Assembly: GCA_038522735.1 (NCBI GenBank)
Contig: JBCBJX010000028.1
Location: forward strand, 1-30,512
DNA from: JBCBJX01 sp038522735
Lineage (GTDB): Bacteria > Pseudomonadota > Alphaproteobacteria > Caulobacterales > Parvularculaceae
Length of the DNA: 30,512 nt
Reading direction: 5' to 3'
In this document: in pieces, positions 15,596 to 24,212 of the stretch
Position numbering within the stretch: position 1 is the first letter of the stretch
Layout of the letters: each line of letters starts with the position of its first letter
Program-made: the position numbers and the translations under genes
Notes under the pieces: generated by a model
What the model saw: only the letters and a program-made list of their open reading frames with translations
Databases searched by the model: none
What the model was told of the DNA's origin: nothing

Positions 15596-17637
15596 TCGAC
15601 GCGCCCGCGCCGGACATCGTCCTCGTTCAGGAGGAGCCGGCCGCGGGCGAGGAGATCGCCCTCGCCGATCCGCTGCGTCCGGAGCTGATCGTCGTCACGG
15701 GCGAGCGGCGCATCGTCTCCCTGTCGGAAACGCCGCGCTCGGTCTCCGTTCTGACGGCGGACGAGCTTCGTTTCGTCGATCCGGATCATCCGTCGGAAGT
15801 CCTGAACCGCGCCGCGGGCGTCAACATCCAGCGCGGCAACGGGGTCGAAAGCCTCACCGCCATCCGCTCGCCGGTGCTGACCGGCGGCGCCGGCGCGGGC
15901 TCGTTTCTTTATCTCGAAGACGGGGTGCCCGTGCGGTCCGCCGGTTTTGCGAACACCAACGGCCTCTTTGAAAGCCATATCGAGATCGCCGAGGCGGTGG
16001 AGGTCGTTCGCGGACCCTCGGGCGCGCTTTACGGCGCCAACGCCGTACACGGCGTGATCGACGTGCGCACGCCGGAGCCGTCATTGGCCGAGCGCGGGTT
16101 CCTGTCGCTCTCAGGTGACACGGAAGACCGCTATGGCGGCTCCCTCGTCCTTTCCGGCGGGCGGGGACGGCAGGCGGCGCTCATCGGCGTCACGGCCGTC
16201 ACCGAGGACGGCTTCCGCGCCGACGCCGGGCTCGATCAGCAGAAGCTCACCCTCCGCCACACTTATTTCGGCGACGCCGTCACGGTGCGGAGCGTCCTCG
16301 GCGGCTATAACCTCAACCAGGAGACCGCCGGCTTCGCGCAAGGGGACGACGCCTATCTCGACGCGACGGCCCGGCGGGCGAACGCGTTTCCCGAAGCCTA
16401 CCGGGACTCCGCCGGCGCGCGCGCCTCAAGCCGGGTGGAGATCGAGCTTGGGGAGACGGAGGTCGTCCTCACGCCCTTCGCGCGGTGGACGGAGATGGAG
16501 TTCCTCCAGCACTTCCTGCCGAGCCGCGCGATCGAGGATACGGGCCACTGGAGCGTCGGCGCCCAGTCGGGCGTTTATCATCAGGCTTCGGAGCGGCTGG
16601 AACTGATCGCAGGCCTCGATATCGAGCGCACCCGCGGCTTCCTGAAGGAAAACCAGACGATCCCCGACGTCTTCTCGTTCACGCAGGGCGTCCACTATGA
16701 TTATTCCGTCGTCGCCCACCATGTCTCGCCCTTCGCGAAAGCGTCCTACCAGCTGACGGCGCGTCTGGAAGCGTCGCTCGCTGCACGGATCGACTATACG
16801 CGCTACGCCTATGACAACGAGCTGGAGGGCGAGCCTGAAGTCGTCGGCCGCTTCCGCCGCGCCGCCGACCGCGCGGACGCGTTCACGACGGCGAGCCCGA
16901 AGGCCTCCCTCCTCTACCGGACCGATGCGGGCGCGATCTATGCAAGCTACGCCCGCGGCGCACGCCCGCCCCAGACGACAGATCTCTACCGTCTGCAGAT
17001 CAACCAGCAGGCGGGCGAGGTGGATCCGGAAACGATCGACGCGGCGGAACTCGGCTGGCGGGGCGCAGCCGGCCCCCTCGACTGGGACCTCGCCGCCTTC
17101 GCCATGGAGAAGCGCAATTTCTTCTTCCGCGACGCCGACGGCTTCAACGTCCCCGATGGAAAGACCCGCCATATCGGCCTTGAATGGCGCGTGCGGTTCG
17201 AGCCCGCCGCATGGGCGACCCTCGAGACGGCGGGGACGCTGGCCGAGCACACCTACCGCTTCTCCCGCGATATCGGCGCGATCGGCGGTCTCGACTCAGA
17301 GGACATTTCCGAAGGCGACGAGGTCGACGCCGCGCCGACGACCCTCGCCAACACGCGCCTGACCCTGCGTCCGTCGAGGGCGCTTCGTCTGGAGGCGGAA
17401 TGGGTCCATGTCGGCGCCTATTTCCTCAATGCATCCAACACGGAAGAGTATCCGGGCCACGATATCCTGAACCTCCGCGCCGCCGTCCGCCTGCCGCGCG
17501 ACGTCGAGGCCTTCGCCGCCCTGCGCAACGCCCTCGATGCGTTCTACGCGGAGCGCGCCGACTTCGCCTTCGGCAATGAGCGATATTTCCCGGCCGAAGA
17601 ACGCACCCTCGCCTTCGGCCTCAGGGCGCGGTTCTAG
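15592..17637 (+). CDS. TonB-dependent outer-membrane receptor without visible signal peptide
   Basis: The 681-residue product has an N-terminal TonB-box/plug region (ELIVVTGERRIVSLSETPRS from about residue 30, then the plug with VEVVRGPSGALYGANAVHG). A 22-strand type barrel follows, ending AFGLRARF with the terminal Phe typical of outer-membrane proteins. It should import a ligand with TonB energy. The odd point is the N-terminus: from the ATG that overlaps glpQ, the protein reads MIDAPAPDIVLVQEEPAAGE, with no hydrophobic signal. The same frame upstream is Arg/Gly-rich, with none either. The signal may be lost, frameshifted, or the gene defective. Coupling to glpQ suggests uptake of a phosphodiester or related compound. 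The ligand cannot be told from the sequence. Confidence 0.88.
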   Translation: MIDAPAPDIVLVQEEPAAGEEIALADPLRPELIVVTGERRIVSLSETPRSVSVLTADELRFVDPDHPSEVLNRAAGVNIQRGNGVESLTAIRSPVLTGGAGAGSFLYLEDGVPVRSAGFANTNGLFESHIEIAEAVEVVRGPSGALYGANAVHGVIDVRTPEPSLAERGFLSLSGDTEDRYGGSLVLSGGRGRQAALIGVTAVTEDGFRADAGLDQQKLTLRHTYFGDAVTVRSVLGGYNLNQETAGFAQGDDAYLDATARRANAFPEAYRDSAGARASSRVEIELGETEVVLTPFARWTEMEFLQHFLPSRAIEDTGHWSVGAQSGVYHQASERLELIAGLDIERTRGFLKENQTIPDVFSFTQGVHYDYSVVAHHVSPFAKASYQLTARLEASLAARIDYTRYAYDNELEGEPEVVGRFRRAADRADAFTTASPKASLLYRTDAGAIYASYARGARPPQTTDLYRLQINQQAGEVDPETIDAAELGWRGAAGPLDWDLAAFAMEKRNFFFRDADGFNVPDGKTRHIGLEWRVRFEPAAWATLETAGTLAEHTYRFSRDIGAIGGLDSEDISEGDEVDAAPTTLANTRLTLRPSRALRLEAEWVHVGAYFLNASNTEEYPGHDILNLRAAVRLPRDVEAFAALRNALDAFYAERADFAFGNERYFPAEERTLAFGLRARF

Positions 17638-17885
17638 GGTCCAGACTCAATCAGACTGAGCATATATGGCGCATTTCCAACGCTCACAAAGCGGAACGAC
17701 CGTCCTAAAACGCGCCAAAACGGACGCCCGCGACTTGGGTACAGGCAGAAATTAATTCGCTCTTCGGCGAGCAGCAATTTTGCATCTCACTTTGACATTT
17801 GCCGCACGAAGGACAAATCGCTGGCTTGACGCTTAAGCGCTCACGAAGTCGGGCCCAGCTGCGATAGATTCCACTGAGCTTGTGG
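17638..17885. other. AT-richer intergenic spacer, no gene supported
   Basis: These 248 bp separate convergent genes and are clearly less GC-rich than the left flank. A minus-strand open frame gives a Cys-rich tail (CPSCGKCQSEMQNCC) but has no ribosome site or recognisable family; it may be a gene remnant. No terminator-like hairpin is obvious. Confidence 0.4.
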
Positions 17886-19670
17886 CTATGGCGCAAAGGG
17901 AAGCTCGAGCACGCTTGGATACTCGCTATTGTGGTGCAGTTTGATGGTCGCGATGCGCGCATCTTCGGCGGTTTCGAAACCAAGCCGTCCGCCTGAGTTG
18001 TAATTCTTCTGATAGCCAGGATCGTTGAAAGGGCCGACCGTTAGACGAATTCGCGTTCCAGCGGGCAGTTCCCGCGCGTTCCAGAGGAACGAGTCGAAGA
18101 CGTAGGACTCCACGACGCCCGGCTCAACGAGTTCGGGCTCCCATCCGTTTCGAAAACGCGCCCGCAAGACATCCCCGCCGAGATAAAGCGCCTTGCCATC
18201 TGGAAAGACGGCGTAGACCGTAGTGAACAGATCAGTGTCCGGGGCATCTATCTCCAGGTGTAGGGTCAGTTTCATCTGGCCGGCCAGGATCTTGGCCTCC
18301 GGAAAGGCTGCCGAGTGAAAGACCAGAGTCTCGGGAAGGTACGCAGGCCAAACAGCACGGAAATCCCTGTCCCAAAGCTTGAACCAGTCGACGTCGGCGA
18401 TGTCCGCAGGCGTCGTATCCAGCGGATCGCTGATGAAGGTGTGGGCCTTCTCCGCGGGGAGCGGCGCTGCAACCAATCGGCCGGACTTGAAGACGTCGCG
18501 CGCTTCTTCTGGCGCAGCGGATAAGAATAGAGACCGCGTCTCTGCAGTGATCCCATCAAGGCTGTCCGCATGCCGCCATTCCTCAGCGCCCGCGACATAA
18601 TACGCCACCCGGCCCTTCTCTAAGAGCTCAGGCTGGGGGCCACGCCCGAGTCGCCAATCTAACCAGTCAAGATTGAACTGGTCCATGTCGAAAACGGCGT
18701 CGGGCCCAAACTCAACACTCTCACCAAGGGTCCGGCTCGGCACGCGGGTACCAGCGTGGTTCCAAGGGCCCATAACCAGGTAGTGCTCGCCCTTCGCGCG
18801 GCGCTTTGCGTGGGTCTGGAGCTCGCGATGGTAGCGCAGCGCGCCGAGCTGGTCGCCGTCGAAATGGCCGGTTATCGACAAGATTGGCATATCCATCCCC
18901 GCGTAGGCCTCCGCGGGGATGGCATAGGATTTCCAGCGGTTCGGTTCCGACAACGTCTCCACCCACTCCTGGAAGATCGGCGACGGGGCGCCTATGAATG
19001 CGTCGTATTGGTGGAAGGGGACGTGGGCTCGATAGGATGCAAGGGCGCGCTCGCGCCAGTATTCGTTGTCCAGAAACAGGTTGATGTTACGAGTCGGCCC
19101 GGCAACGAAGCTCAGCCACTGGGCGATATATTTGTGCGTCACAGCGCCCGGACCGATCGGGAAATCGTCATGACCCGGATAAACCGACGCCGTCGGTATC
19201 ATGGTGTCGATTTCGTCTGGGCAGACCCGCGCAGCCATCCACTGCGCCATGCCGCGGTATGAGCCGCCTCGCATAACCACCCGTCCGTCCGACCAGGGCT
19301 GTTCTTTAACCCAGGCAATGGCGTCGCATGCGTCTGGCCCAACGTCGGTGAGGACCTCATGAGCTCCGTCCGACGCGCCGCGACCGCGCCTATCCAAACT
19401 CACCGTAGCGTATCCGCGGTCAGCATAGAGGCGCCCGCGGGCGTGGGCCTCATCCGAGACATACGGAGTAACGACCAGCACAGTTGTGTATCGTTCATCG
19501 TCAGCGTCAGGCTTCCAGACCGTGGCCGCGAGCCGTGTTCCGTCGCTCGCGGTCACGGGTTGCTGCAGCAAGACGTCTACTGGTTCGTGACTAGCGCTCT
19601 GCGCCGCGACCGACTGGACCGCAATTCCTAAGAACGAACAAAAAAGCACCTGAAACAGTAAACTGCTCAT
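17886..19670 (-). CDS. Secreted CocE/NonD (S15-type) alpha/beta hydrolase
   Basis: The 594-residue product has a signal peptide (MSSLLFQVLFCSFLGIAVQS, cleavage near VAAQ). Its X-Pro-dipeptidyl-peptidase/CocE catalytic domain shows the nucleophile elbow GGSYRG (Ser137), the acid GHFDGD (Asp271) and the base GPWNHAG (His305), spaced as in cocaine esterase. A C-terminal jelly-roll domain follows (TLHLEIDAPDTDLFTTVYAV and SFLWNARELPAGTRIRL). It should hydrolyse an ester or amide in the periplasm or outside; the substrate is unknown. The ATG at 19670 is preferred over an upstream in-frame start because it opens the signal peptide. Base composition is visibly lower in GC than left-hand neighbours, suggesting later acquisition. 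Transcribed alone. Confidence 0.88.
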   Translation of the reverse strand: MSSLLFQVLFCSFLGIAVQSVAAQSASHEPVDVLLQQPVTASDGTRLAATVWKPDADDERYTTVLVVTPYVSDEAHARGRLYADRGYATVSLDRRGRGASDGAHEVLTDVGPDACDAIAWVKEQPWSDGRVVMRGGSYRGMAQWMAARVCPDEIDTMIPTASVYPGHDDFPIGPGAVTHKYIAQWLSFVAGPTRNINLFLDNEYWRERALASYRAHVPFHQYDAFIGAPSPIFQEWVETLSEPNRWKSYAIPAEAYAGMDMPILSITGHFDGDQLGALRYHRELQTHAKRRAKGEHYLVMGPWNHAGTRVPSRTLGESVEFGPDAVFDMDQFNLDWLDWRLGRGPQPELLEKGRVAYYVAGAEEWRHADSLDGITAETRSLFLSAAPEEARDVFKSGRLVAAPLPAEKAHTFISDPLDTTPADIADVDWFKLWDRDFRAVWPAYLPETLVFHSAAFPEAKILAGQMKLTLHLEIDAPDTDLFTTVYAVFPDGKALYLGGDVLRARFRNGWEPELVEPGVVESYVFDSFLWNARELPAGTRIRLTVGPFNDPGYQKNYNSGGRLGFETAEDARIATIKLHHNSEYPSVLELPFAP

Positions 19671-19901
19671 CCTCGCACCTTCAAAATTTCCAAACCATTG
19701 ACCGGGGAACCGCTCAGCGACCACCAACGCGTTCTAAAGGGTCGCCCGAGCAACCGTGCCAAAAGAACTTGTCGCTTCTTTTACGGGCGCCGTCATTCAA
19801 TGGGAGGCCTTTCTTCGCCCCAAAACCGCCGCTCGCCAAAATCATTGTGATTGGCGGCGATCGGCACATGCCAGTCGTTCTGATTGAATATGGAGCCTAG
19901 G
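19671..19901. other. Intergenic spacer with candidate terminator hairpin for the VOC gene
   Basis: The 231-bp spacer holds the promoter region of the hydrolase gene. An imperfect inverted repeat lies near 19828-19860 (GCCAAAATCA...TGATTGGC with one bulged base); on the minus strand it is followed by GGTTTT. This may terminate the VOC transcript. Confidence 0.35.
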
Positions 19902-20264
19902 TCACCAGCACCCTTCATAGACGATCACGGCGACGCCGGCCGGGTCCTTCAAGTAAAGGTACGTCGCGCCCCACGGGCGGGGCGTCGGACCTGTAAAATC
20001 GACGTCATCGGGCAAGGCCGCCTTGAACTCGCTGACGCTTGAGACTTTGAACTGAAGGCTGACGCCCGAAAGATCCGTCGCCTTCTCGCAATAATAGATC
20101 TCCAGCAGCGCCTCCGTCCGACCGCCGGGCGGAACGAGAATAACGCCGCGATCGTCCGCATCGTCCCATTCTTCAAGCACACTCATGCCGAAAGCCCGCT
20201 CGTAGAAGGCGCGAGTTTCACTGATCAATGGCGTGCTGATTTTCGTTTTGAGCGAGGCGATCAT
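19902..20264 (-). CDS. VOC (glyoxalase/dioxygenase-fold) protein
   Basis: The 120-residue product is a single vicinal-oxygen-chelate module pair (beta-alpha-beta-beta-beta twice). The first half is MIASLKTKISTPLISETRAF to EALLEIYYCEK. The second is VSLQFKVSSVSEFKAALPDD to YLYLKDPAGVAVIVYEG. The DPAG...V-V-Y-E-G end is typical of VOC proteins. Enzymatic versus binding (for example antibiotic or toxin sequestration) roles cannot be separated by sequence alone. Its ATG overlaps the TGA of the MFS transporter gene (20261-20264), so it is translated as the second gene of that operon. That makes a detoxification or resistance partnership plausible. Base composition is lower in GC than the transporter. 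Confidence 0.8.
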   Translation of the reverse strand: MIASLKTKISTPLISETRAFYERAFGMSVLEEWDDADDRGVILVPPGGRTEALLEIYYCEKATDLSGVSLQFKVSSVSEFKAALPDDVDFTGPTPRPWGATYLYLKDPAGVAVIVYEGCW

Positions 20265-21448
20265 GCCGAGCTCTCAAGTTGGTCTGAGACGCGCCGCTGA
20301 GCGAGAAAGACGCCCGTCGCGGCCACCACCCCTATCGTCGCGCCCGCATAGCCGACGCTCGCGAGCGCGATCCCCGAGGTCGTGAGGCCGCCGATGAGCG
20401 CGCCGCCGCCCTGTCCGAAATAAACCATCGACCCGTTGAGGGCGAAGGCGACCGTCGCTGCGGGCCCTGCGCGTTCCGAAAGCGCGTTCTGGACCACTGT
20501 CGAGAGGGCGAAGAGCGCGCCGGCGCCGACGCCGAAGGCGCCGACCGCCAGAACGAAATTCGCCGCGAAGCCCGCCTCGATCCGCATGCCGACGGAGATG
20601 AGCGCCTGGGTCAGCGCCATGATCGCGAGGAGCGCCGGAATCGCAGGGGCGCCGACCCGGGCGGCGATCCGCGCGCCGAAGAACAGCCCGATCAGCGAAC
20701 CGATCCCGACGAAGATCTGGACCGCGCCGATGGAGGCGCCTTCAAGACCGGTGATCGCCGTCGTCACCGGCCCGACGAAGGAAACGCTCGCAAAGGTCGC
20801 GGCGAACCCGGCGAAGGTCGCAAGGTAAAGTCGCGGCGTCCCCCCCTGGAGGGCGCGCCTGAAGGCGCCTTCGGGCGGCGCGGGCGGCGGCGGCGTTTTC
20901 GGGAGGGCGAAGAGAGCGGCCGAAAACCCGACGCCGCACATGGCGGAGGCGAGCCAGAAACAGGCCGGCCAGCCGTAAGCGCCGCCGACGAACGTTCCAA
21001 GCGGAATGCCGATGAGGAGCGCGAGCGCGATGCCCGCATAGACCATGGCGAGGGCCTGGGGGCGCTTCTCCGGCGGGGCGAGGCCGACGGCGATCGCCGA
21101 GGAAACCGGGATCGTCAGCGCGCCGGCGATCCCGGTCGCAACCCGCGCTGCGAAAAGGAGCCCGTAGCCGCCGGCGACAGCCGAGAGGGCGTTGAAGAGC
21201 ACCATCGCCGCGAGCACGGCGAGCAGCACGCGCCGACGCTCGAAGCGGCCGGTATATCGGGCGAGAAACGGACCCGCCGCAGCGCAGGAGAGGGCGAACG
21301 CCGCCTGCAGCTGACCCGCCGCCGCAATCGAGACGCCAAGATCGCCGGCCATGGGCGCAAGAACGCCGCCGAAGACGAACGCCCCGGTGGAAAACGACAG
21401 CGGCGCGAGCATCAGCGCCAGCAGCTTCAGAACGACCGATCTCTCCAC
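20261..21448 (-). CDS. MFS transporter, drug/metabolite exporter type
   Basis: The 395-residue product has about 12 transmembrane helices. Signature regions are LSFSTGAFVFGGVLAPMA in helix 1, the loop 2-3 motif GPFLARYTGRFERRR and helix 5 IAGALTIPVSSAIAVGLAPP, as in the DHA1/AraJ-like group of major facilitator exporters. The start is the GTG at 21446-21448 (GGGGGAG about 8 nt upstream). The long open frame that continues upstream is Arg/Ser-rich and antisense to the glycosyltransferase gene, so it is not coding. The stop overlaps the VOC gene start. It is divergent from the glycosyltransferase pair. The exported compound is unknown. Confidence 0.88.
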   Translation of the reverse strand: MERSVVLKLLALMLAPLSFSTGAFVFGGVLAPMAGDLGVSIAAAGQLQAAFALSCAAAGPFLARYTGRFERRRVLLAVLAAMVLFNALSAVAGGYGLLFAARVATGIAGALTIPVSSAIAVGLAPPEKRPQALAMVYAGIALALLIGIPLGTFVGGAYGWPACFWLASAMCGVGFSAALFALPKTPPPPAPPEGAFRRALQGGTPRLYLATFAGFAATFASVSFVGPVTTAITGLEGASIGAVQIFVGIGSLIGLFFGARIAARVGAPAIPALLAIMALTQALISVGMRIEAGFAANFVLAVGAFGVGAGALFALSTVVQNALSERAGPAATVAFALNGSMVYFGQGGGALIGGLTTSGIALASVGYAGATIGVVAATGVFLAQRRVSDQLESSA

Positions 21449-21507
21449 CGGAAGGCTCCCCCGCGTCTTTGTTGCGTCCCGAGGTAGCGGTCGCCGCCGC
21501 CGAAGCC

Positions 21508-21543
21508 AGCGCGGGGCGCAGCGCGGGGCGCAGCGCGGGCCGC
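21508..21543. repeat. Three tandem 12-bp units (AGCGCGGGGCGC)
   Basis: Copies lie at 21508, 21520 and 21532, the last with one mismatch. They sit in the 156-bp divergent region between the MFS and glycosyltransferase starts. Confidence 0.8.
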
Positions 21544-21604
21544 CCTTCCCCCCGGCCGCGGCCCGCGATAAGCCCTCGCCGACCCGTCGCCGATCCAGGT
21601 TCCC

Positions 21605-22360
21605 ATGAGTTCGCCCGCCCTCTCCATCGTCATTCCCGTCTTCAATGAGCGCGAGAACATCGGCGCGGTGATCGCCGAGGCGCTGGAGAAGACCGAAGAC
21701 CTCGGCGCGGAGATCATCATCGTCGACGACGGCTCCGAAGACGGGACCGCCGACACGGTGCGCGAGCACGCGGAGCGGTCCTCGCGCGTGCGCCTCATCG
21801 TCCACCCGAGGCGCTCCGGCAAAAGCGCCGCGCTCCGCACCGGCTTCATAGCGGCCGAGGCCGTCTGGGTCGGGACCATGGACGGGGACGGCCAGGACGA
21901 CCCGGACGACGTGGTCGCCATGACCCGAGAGATCGACCTGCGCAAAGTCGGCGCGGTGGGGCTTGTCGGCGGCGTCAGAAAGCAGCGGACCGACGGGGCG
22001 AGCCGCAAGACCGCCTCGCGCCTCGCGAACGGACTGCGCAAGCGCCTCCTGAACGATGATTGTCCGGACACGGCGTGCGGGCTGAAGCTCGTCCCGCGGG
22101 ACGTCTTTCTCGCGCTGCCGTTCTTCGACGCCCTCCATCGTTACCTGCCGGCCCTCGTCCAGCATCTCGGCTTCGAGACGCGCTATGTGCCAGTTGAGAA
22201 CCGTCCGCGGGCGCACGGCGTTTCGAAGTATTCCAATATCGGCCGGGCGGCGGCGGGGCTGTTCGATCTTTCCGGCGTTCTCTGGCTGATGCGGCGCACC
22301 CACACACCGGGCCGCGAACTCCTTCTCCGGCCGGACCACACCGGACGCGACGGGGTCTGA
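21605..22360 (+). CDS. GT2 polyprenyl/dolichyl-phosphate sugar transferase
   Basis: The 251-residue product is a family 2 glycosyltransferase of the DPM1/ArnC type: LSIVIPVFNERENIGAVI at the N-terminus, IIVDDGSEDGT (DDGS at 41-44), DGDGQDDP (DxD at 93-95), and HGVSKYSNIGR near the end. It probably loads a sugar from a nucleotide donor onto undecaprenyl phosphate at the inner face of the membrane. There are no C-terminal membrane helices. The next gene starts 2 nt after its stop and encodes an ArnT-like transferase that would use the lipid-linked sugar. Family confident, sugar unknown. Confidence 0.88.
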   Translation: MSSPALSIVIPVFNERENIGAVIAEALEKTEDLGAEIIIVDDGSEDGTADTVREHAERSSRVRLIVHPRRSGKSAALRTGFIAAEAVWVGTMDGDGQDDPDDVVAMTREIDLRKVGAVGLVGGVRKQRTDGASRKTASRLANGLRKRLLNDDCPDTACGLKLVPRDVFLALPFFDALHRYLPALVQHLGFETRYVPVENRPRAHGVSKYSNIGRAAAGLFDLSGVLWLMRRTHTPGRELLLRPDHTGRDGV

Positions 22361-22362
22361 GC

Positions 22363-24099
22363 ATGACCGCCTCCCCGTCCGAAAACCGGCTGTCGCTCGC
22401 GGGCTATCTCGGCCTCGCCGCTGTCGTTCTTCTCTCCATCCTGCCGGGCTTTTTCTCCCTGCCGGCGAGCGACCGGGACGAGGCGCGCTACGCTCAGGCG
22501 GCGCGGCAGATGATGGAGACGGGGGACTATGTCGACATCCGTTTTCAAGAGCAGGCGCGCCATGTGAAGCCCGCCGGCATTTACTGGATGCAGGTGGTCG
22601 CGACCCAGCCCTTCGGCGGAGAAGATGCGCCGATCTGGGCGCACCGCATTCCCTCCGCCCTCGGCATACTGATCGCGGCGATGGCGACGGCGCTCCTCGG
22701 CGCGCGGATCGGCGGGCCGAGCGTCGGCTTCGTTGCGGGCGCGCTCGTCGCCCTCGCGCTGTCACCGAGCCTCGAGGCGCGGATCGCCAAGACCGACGCC
22801 ATGCTGCTCGCGTGCGGGGCGGCGGCGCAGGCGGCGCTCTTCTTCCTCCTGACGAAGCCGAAGGGATCGGCCGCCCCAAACTTCATCGGCGCGCCCCTCC
22901 TCTTCTGGGCGGCGAGCGGCGCGGCGATCATGGTGAAAGGTCCGATCATCACCATGGTCTCGTCGGCGACGATCCTTGTCTACGGGCTCTGGACGCGCGA
23001 CTGGGGCGTCGTGAAGCGGCTCAAACCCCTCCTCGGCCTCCTCGTCGCCGCGGCGGTGGGGCTGCCCTGGATCGTGCTCATCACCCTCCAGACGAACGGC
23101 GCGTTCATCGAAGAGGCGGTCGGCCACGCGCTTCTCGGCAAGGTCGCTGAAAGCGACGACAGCCATGCGGGGCCCCTCGGCTACCACACCATGCTTCTGC
23201 CCGTGACGTTCTTCCCGGGCGTCCTCCTCCTCGGGCTCGCGACCGGGGCGGCGTGGCTGAAGCGGGCGCAGCCGGCGGGGATCTTCCTCATCGCGTGGGC
23301 GGCGCCGACCTGGCTCATCTTCGAGTTCGTGGCGACCAAGCTGCCCCATTACGTCATCCCGGCCTTCCCGGCGATCGCGATCCTCGCGGCCCTCGGCCTG
23401 AAAGACGCGCCGGCGGTGCTGGAGAAAGCCTTTGCGCGCTGGGCGCACCGGGCCGCCGCCGCGCTCTACACGCTGGTCGCCCTCCTCCTCGGCGCCGTGC
23501 CGATCGTGGCGCGGGCCTATCTTTCCGCAGACGAAGCGACCCGCGAGGATGCGGGCGCGCTCTTCGCCGCGCTGCCTGCGAGCGCGACGCCGATCGATCT
23601 CGCGGCCCTCGCCGCGGGCCTCGCCGCGGCCGTCTCCGGCGCCGTCTTCGCCGCAAAGCCGGGGCGCGCGTCCTTCGCAGGCGTCGCTGCGATGACCATC
23701 ATTCTTTACACGGTTGTCTTTGAAGGCGCCGCGCCCCGCATGGACCGGCTGTGGCCCTCCCACCACGCCGGCGCGGTCGTCGCGGACCTTGGGGGCTGCG
23801 ACGAGCGGACGACCGCCACCGCCGGTTATCGCGAGCCATCCAACGTATTTTATCTGGGAACGGAGACGGTGCTCGGCGACGGCGCCGAAGCCGCGGGCGT
23901 CATCGAAAAAAACCCGACCTGCGGCGTCGCCGTCATCGACCGGTCCGAGCGGCGCGCCTTCGACGAAGCCGCCGCACGCGCAGGTTTCCGTACCGAAACG
24001 GTCGGCGTCGTCGAAGGCCATAACGTCGTGAAGGGCCGCGACCTCGTTCTCGACATCCTTGTCCACGAGGACAGTTCGCTTACGAAACAAGGCCTCTAA
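22363..24099 (+). CDS. ArnT-like GT-C glycosyltransferase (lipid-linked sugar to envelope acceptor)
   Basis: The 578-residue product is an integral membrane GT39/ArnT-family transferase with some 10-12 helices. The first periplasmic loop has the catalytic-type SDRDEARYAQAARQM (Asp/Glu at 37-40) and IRFQEQARHVKPAGIYWMQ, as in ArnT and related transferases. It would take a sugar from undecaprenyl phosphate and add it to lipid A or another surface acceptor in the periplasm. The C-terminal periplasmic part (about 470-578) contains two Cys (GGCDE, NPTCGVAV) that may pair. It lies directly behind the GT2 gene, so the two form a donor-synthesis and transfer pair. The sugar need not be aminoarabinose. 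Confidence 0.86.
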   Translation: MTASPSENRLSLAGYLGLAAVVLLSILPGFFSLPASDRDEARYAQAARQMMETGDYVDIRFQEQARHVKPAGIYWMQVVATQPFGGEDAPIWAHRIPSALGILIAAMATALLGARIGGPSVGFVAGALVALALSPSLEARIAKTDAMLLACGAAAQAALFFLLTKPKGSAAPNFIGAPLLFWAASGAAIMVKGPIITMVSSATILVYGLWTRDWGVVKRLKPLLGLLVAAAVGLPWIVLITLQTNGAFIEEAVGHALLGKVAESDDSHAGPLGYHTMLLPVTFFPGVLLLGLATGAAWLKRAQPAGIFLIAWAAPTWLIFEFVATKLPHYVIPAFPAIAILAALGLKDAPAVLEKAFARWAHRAAAALYTLVALLLGAVPIVARAYLSADEATREDAGALFAALPASATPIDLAALAAGLAAAVSGAVFAAKPGRASFAGVAAMTIILYTVVFEGAAPRMDRLWPSHHAGAVVADLGGCDERTTATAGYREPSNVFYLGTETVLGDGAEAAGVIEKNPTCGVAVIDRSERRAFDEAAARAGFRTETVGVVEGHNVVKGRDLVLDILVHEDSSLTKQGL

Positions 24100-24212
24100 A
24101 CGGGGTTTAGTCGGGCTGAAAAAATCCCGGACTTAACCAATCATACAGCCCGCGCCGATAGAACTGACGCAGGTTTCAAACGCACATCGCGTTTTCGAGG
24201 GGTCGGTCCGGG

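Noticed and set aside
17705..17983. Minus-strand frame with CPSCGKCQSEMQNCC
   Set aside because: Overlaps the hydrolase 3' end, no ribosome site or recognised family; perhaps a remnant, so only mentioned under the spacer.
21449..22879. Upstream extension of the MFS reading frame by some 470 codons
   Set aside because: Low-complexity Arg/Ser/Ala product antisense to the GT2 and GT-C genes; the GTG at 21448 has a ribosome site and the MFS homology begins there.
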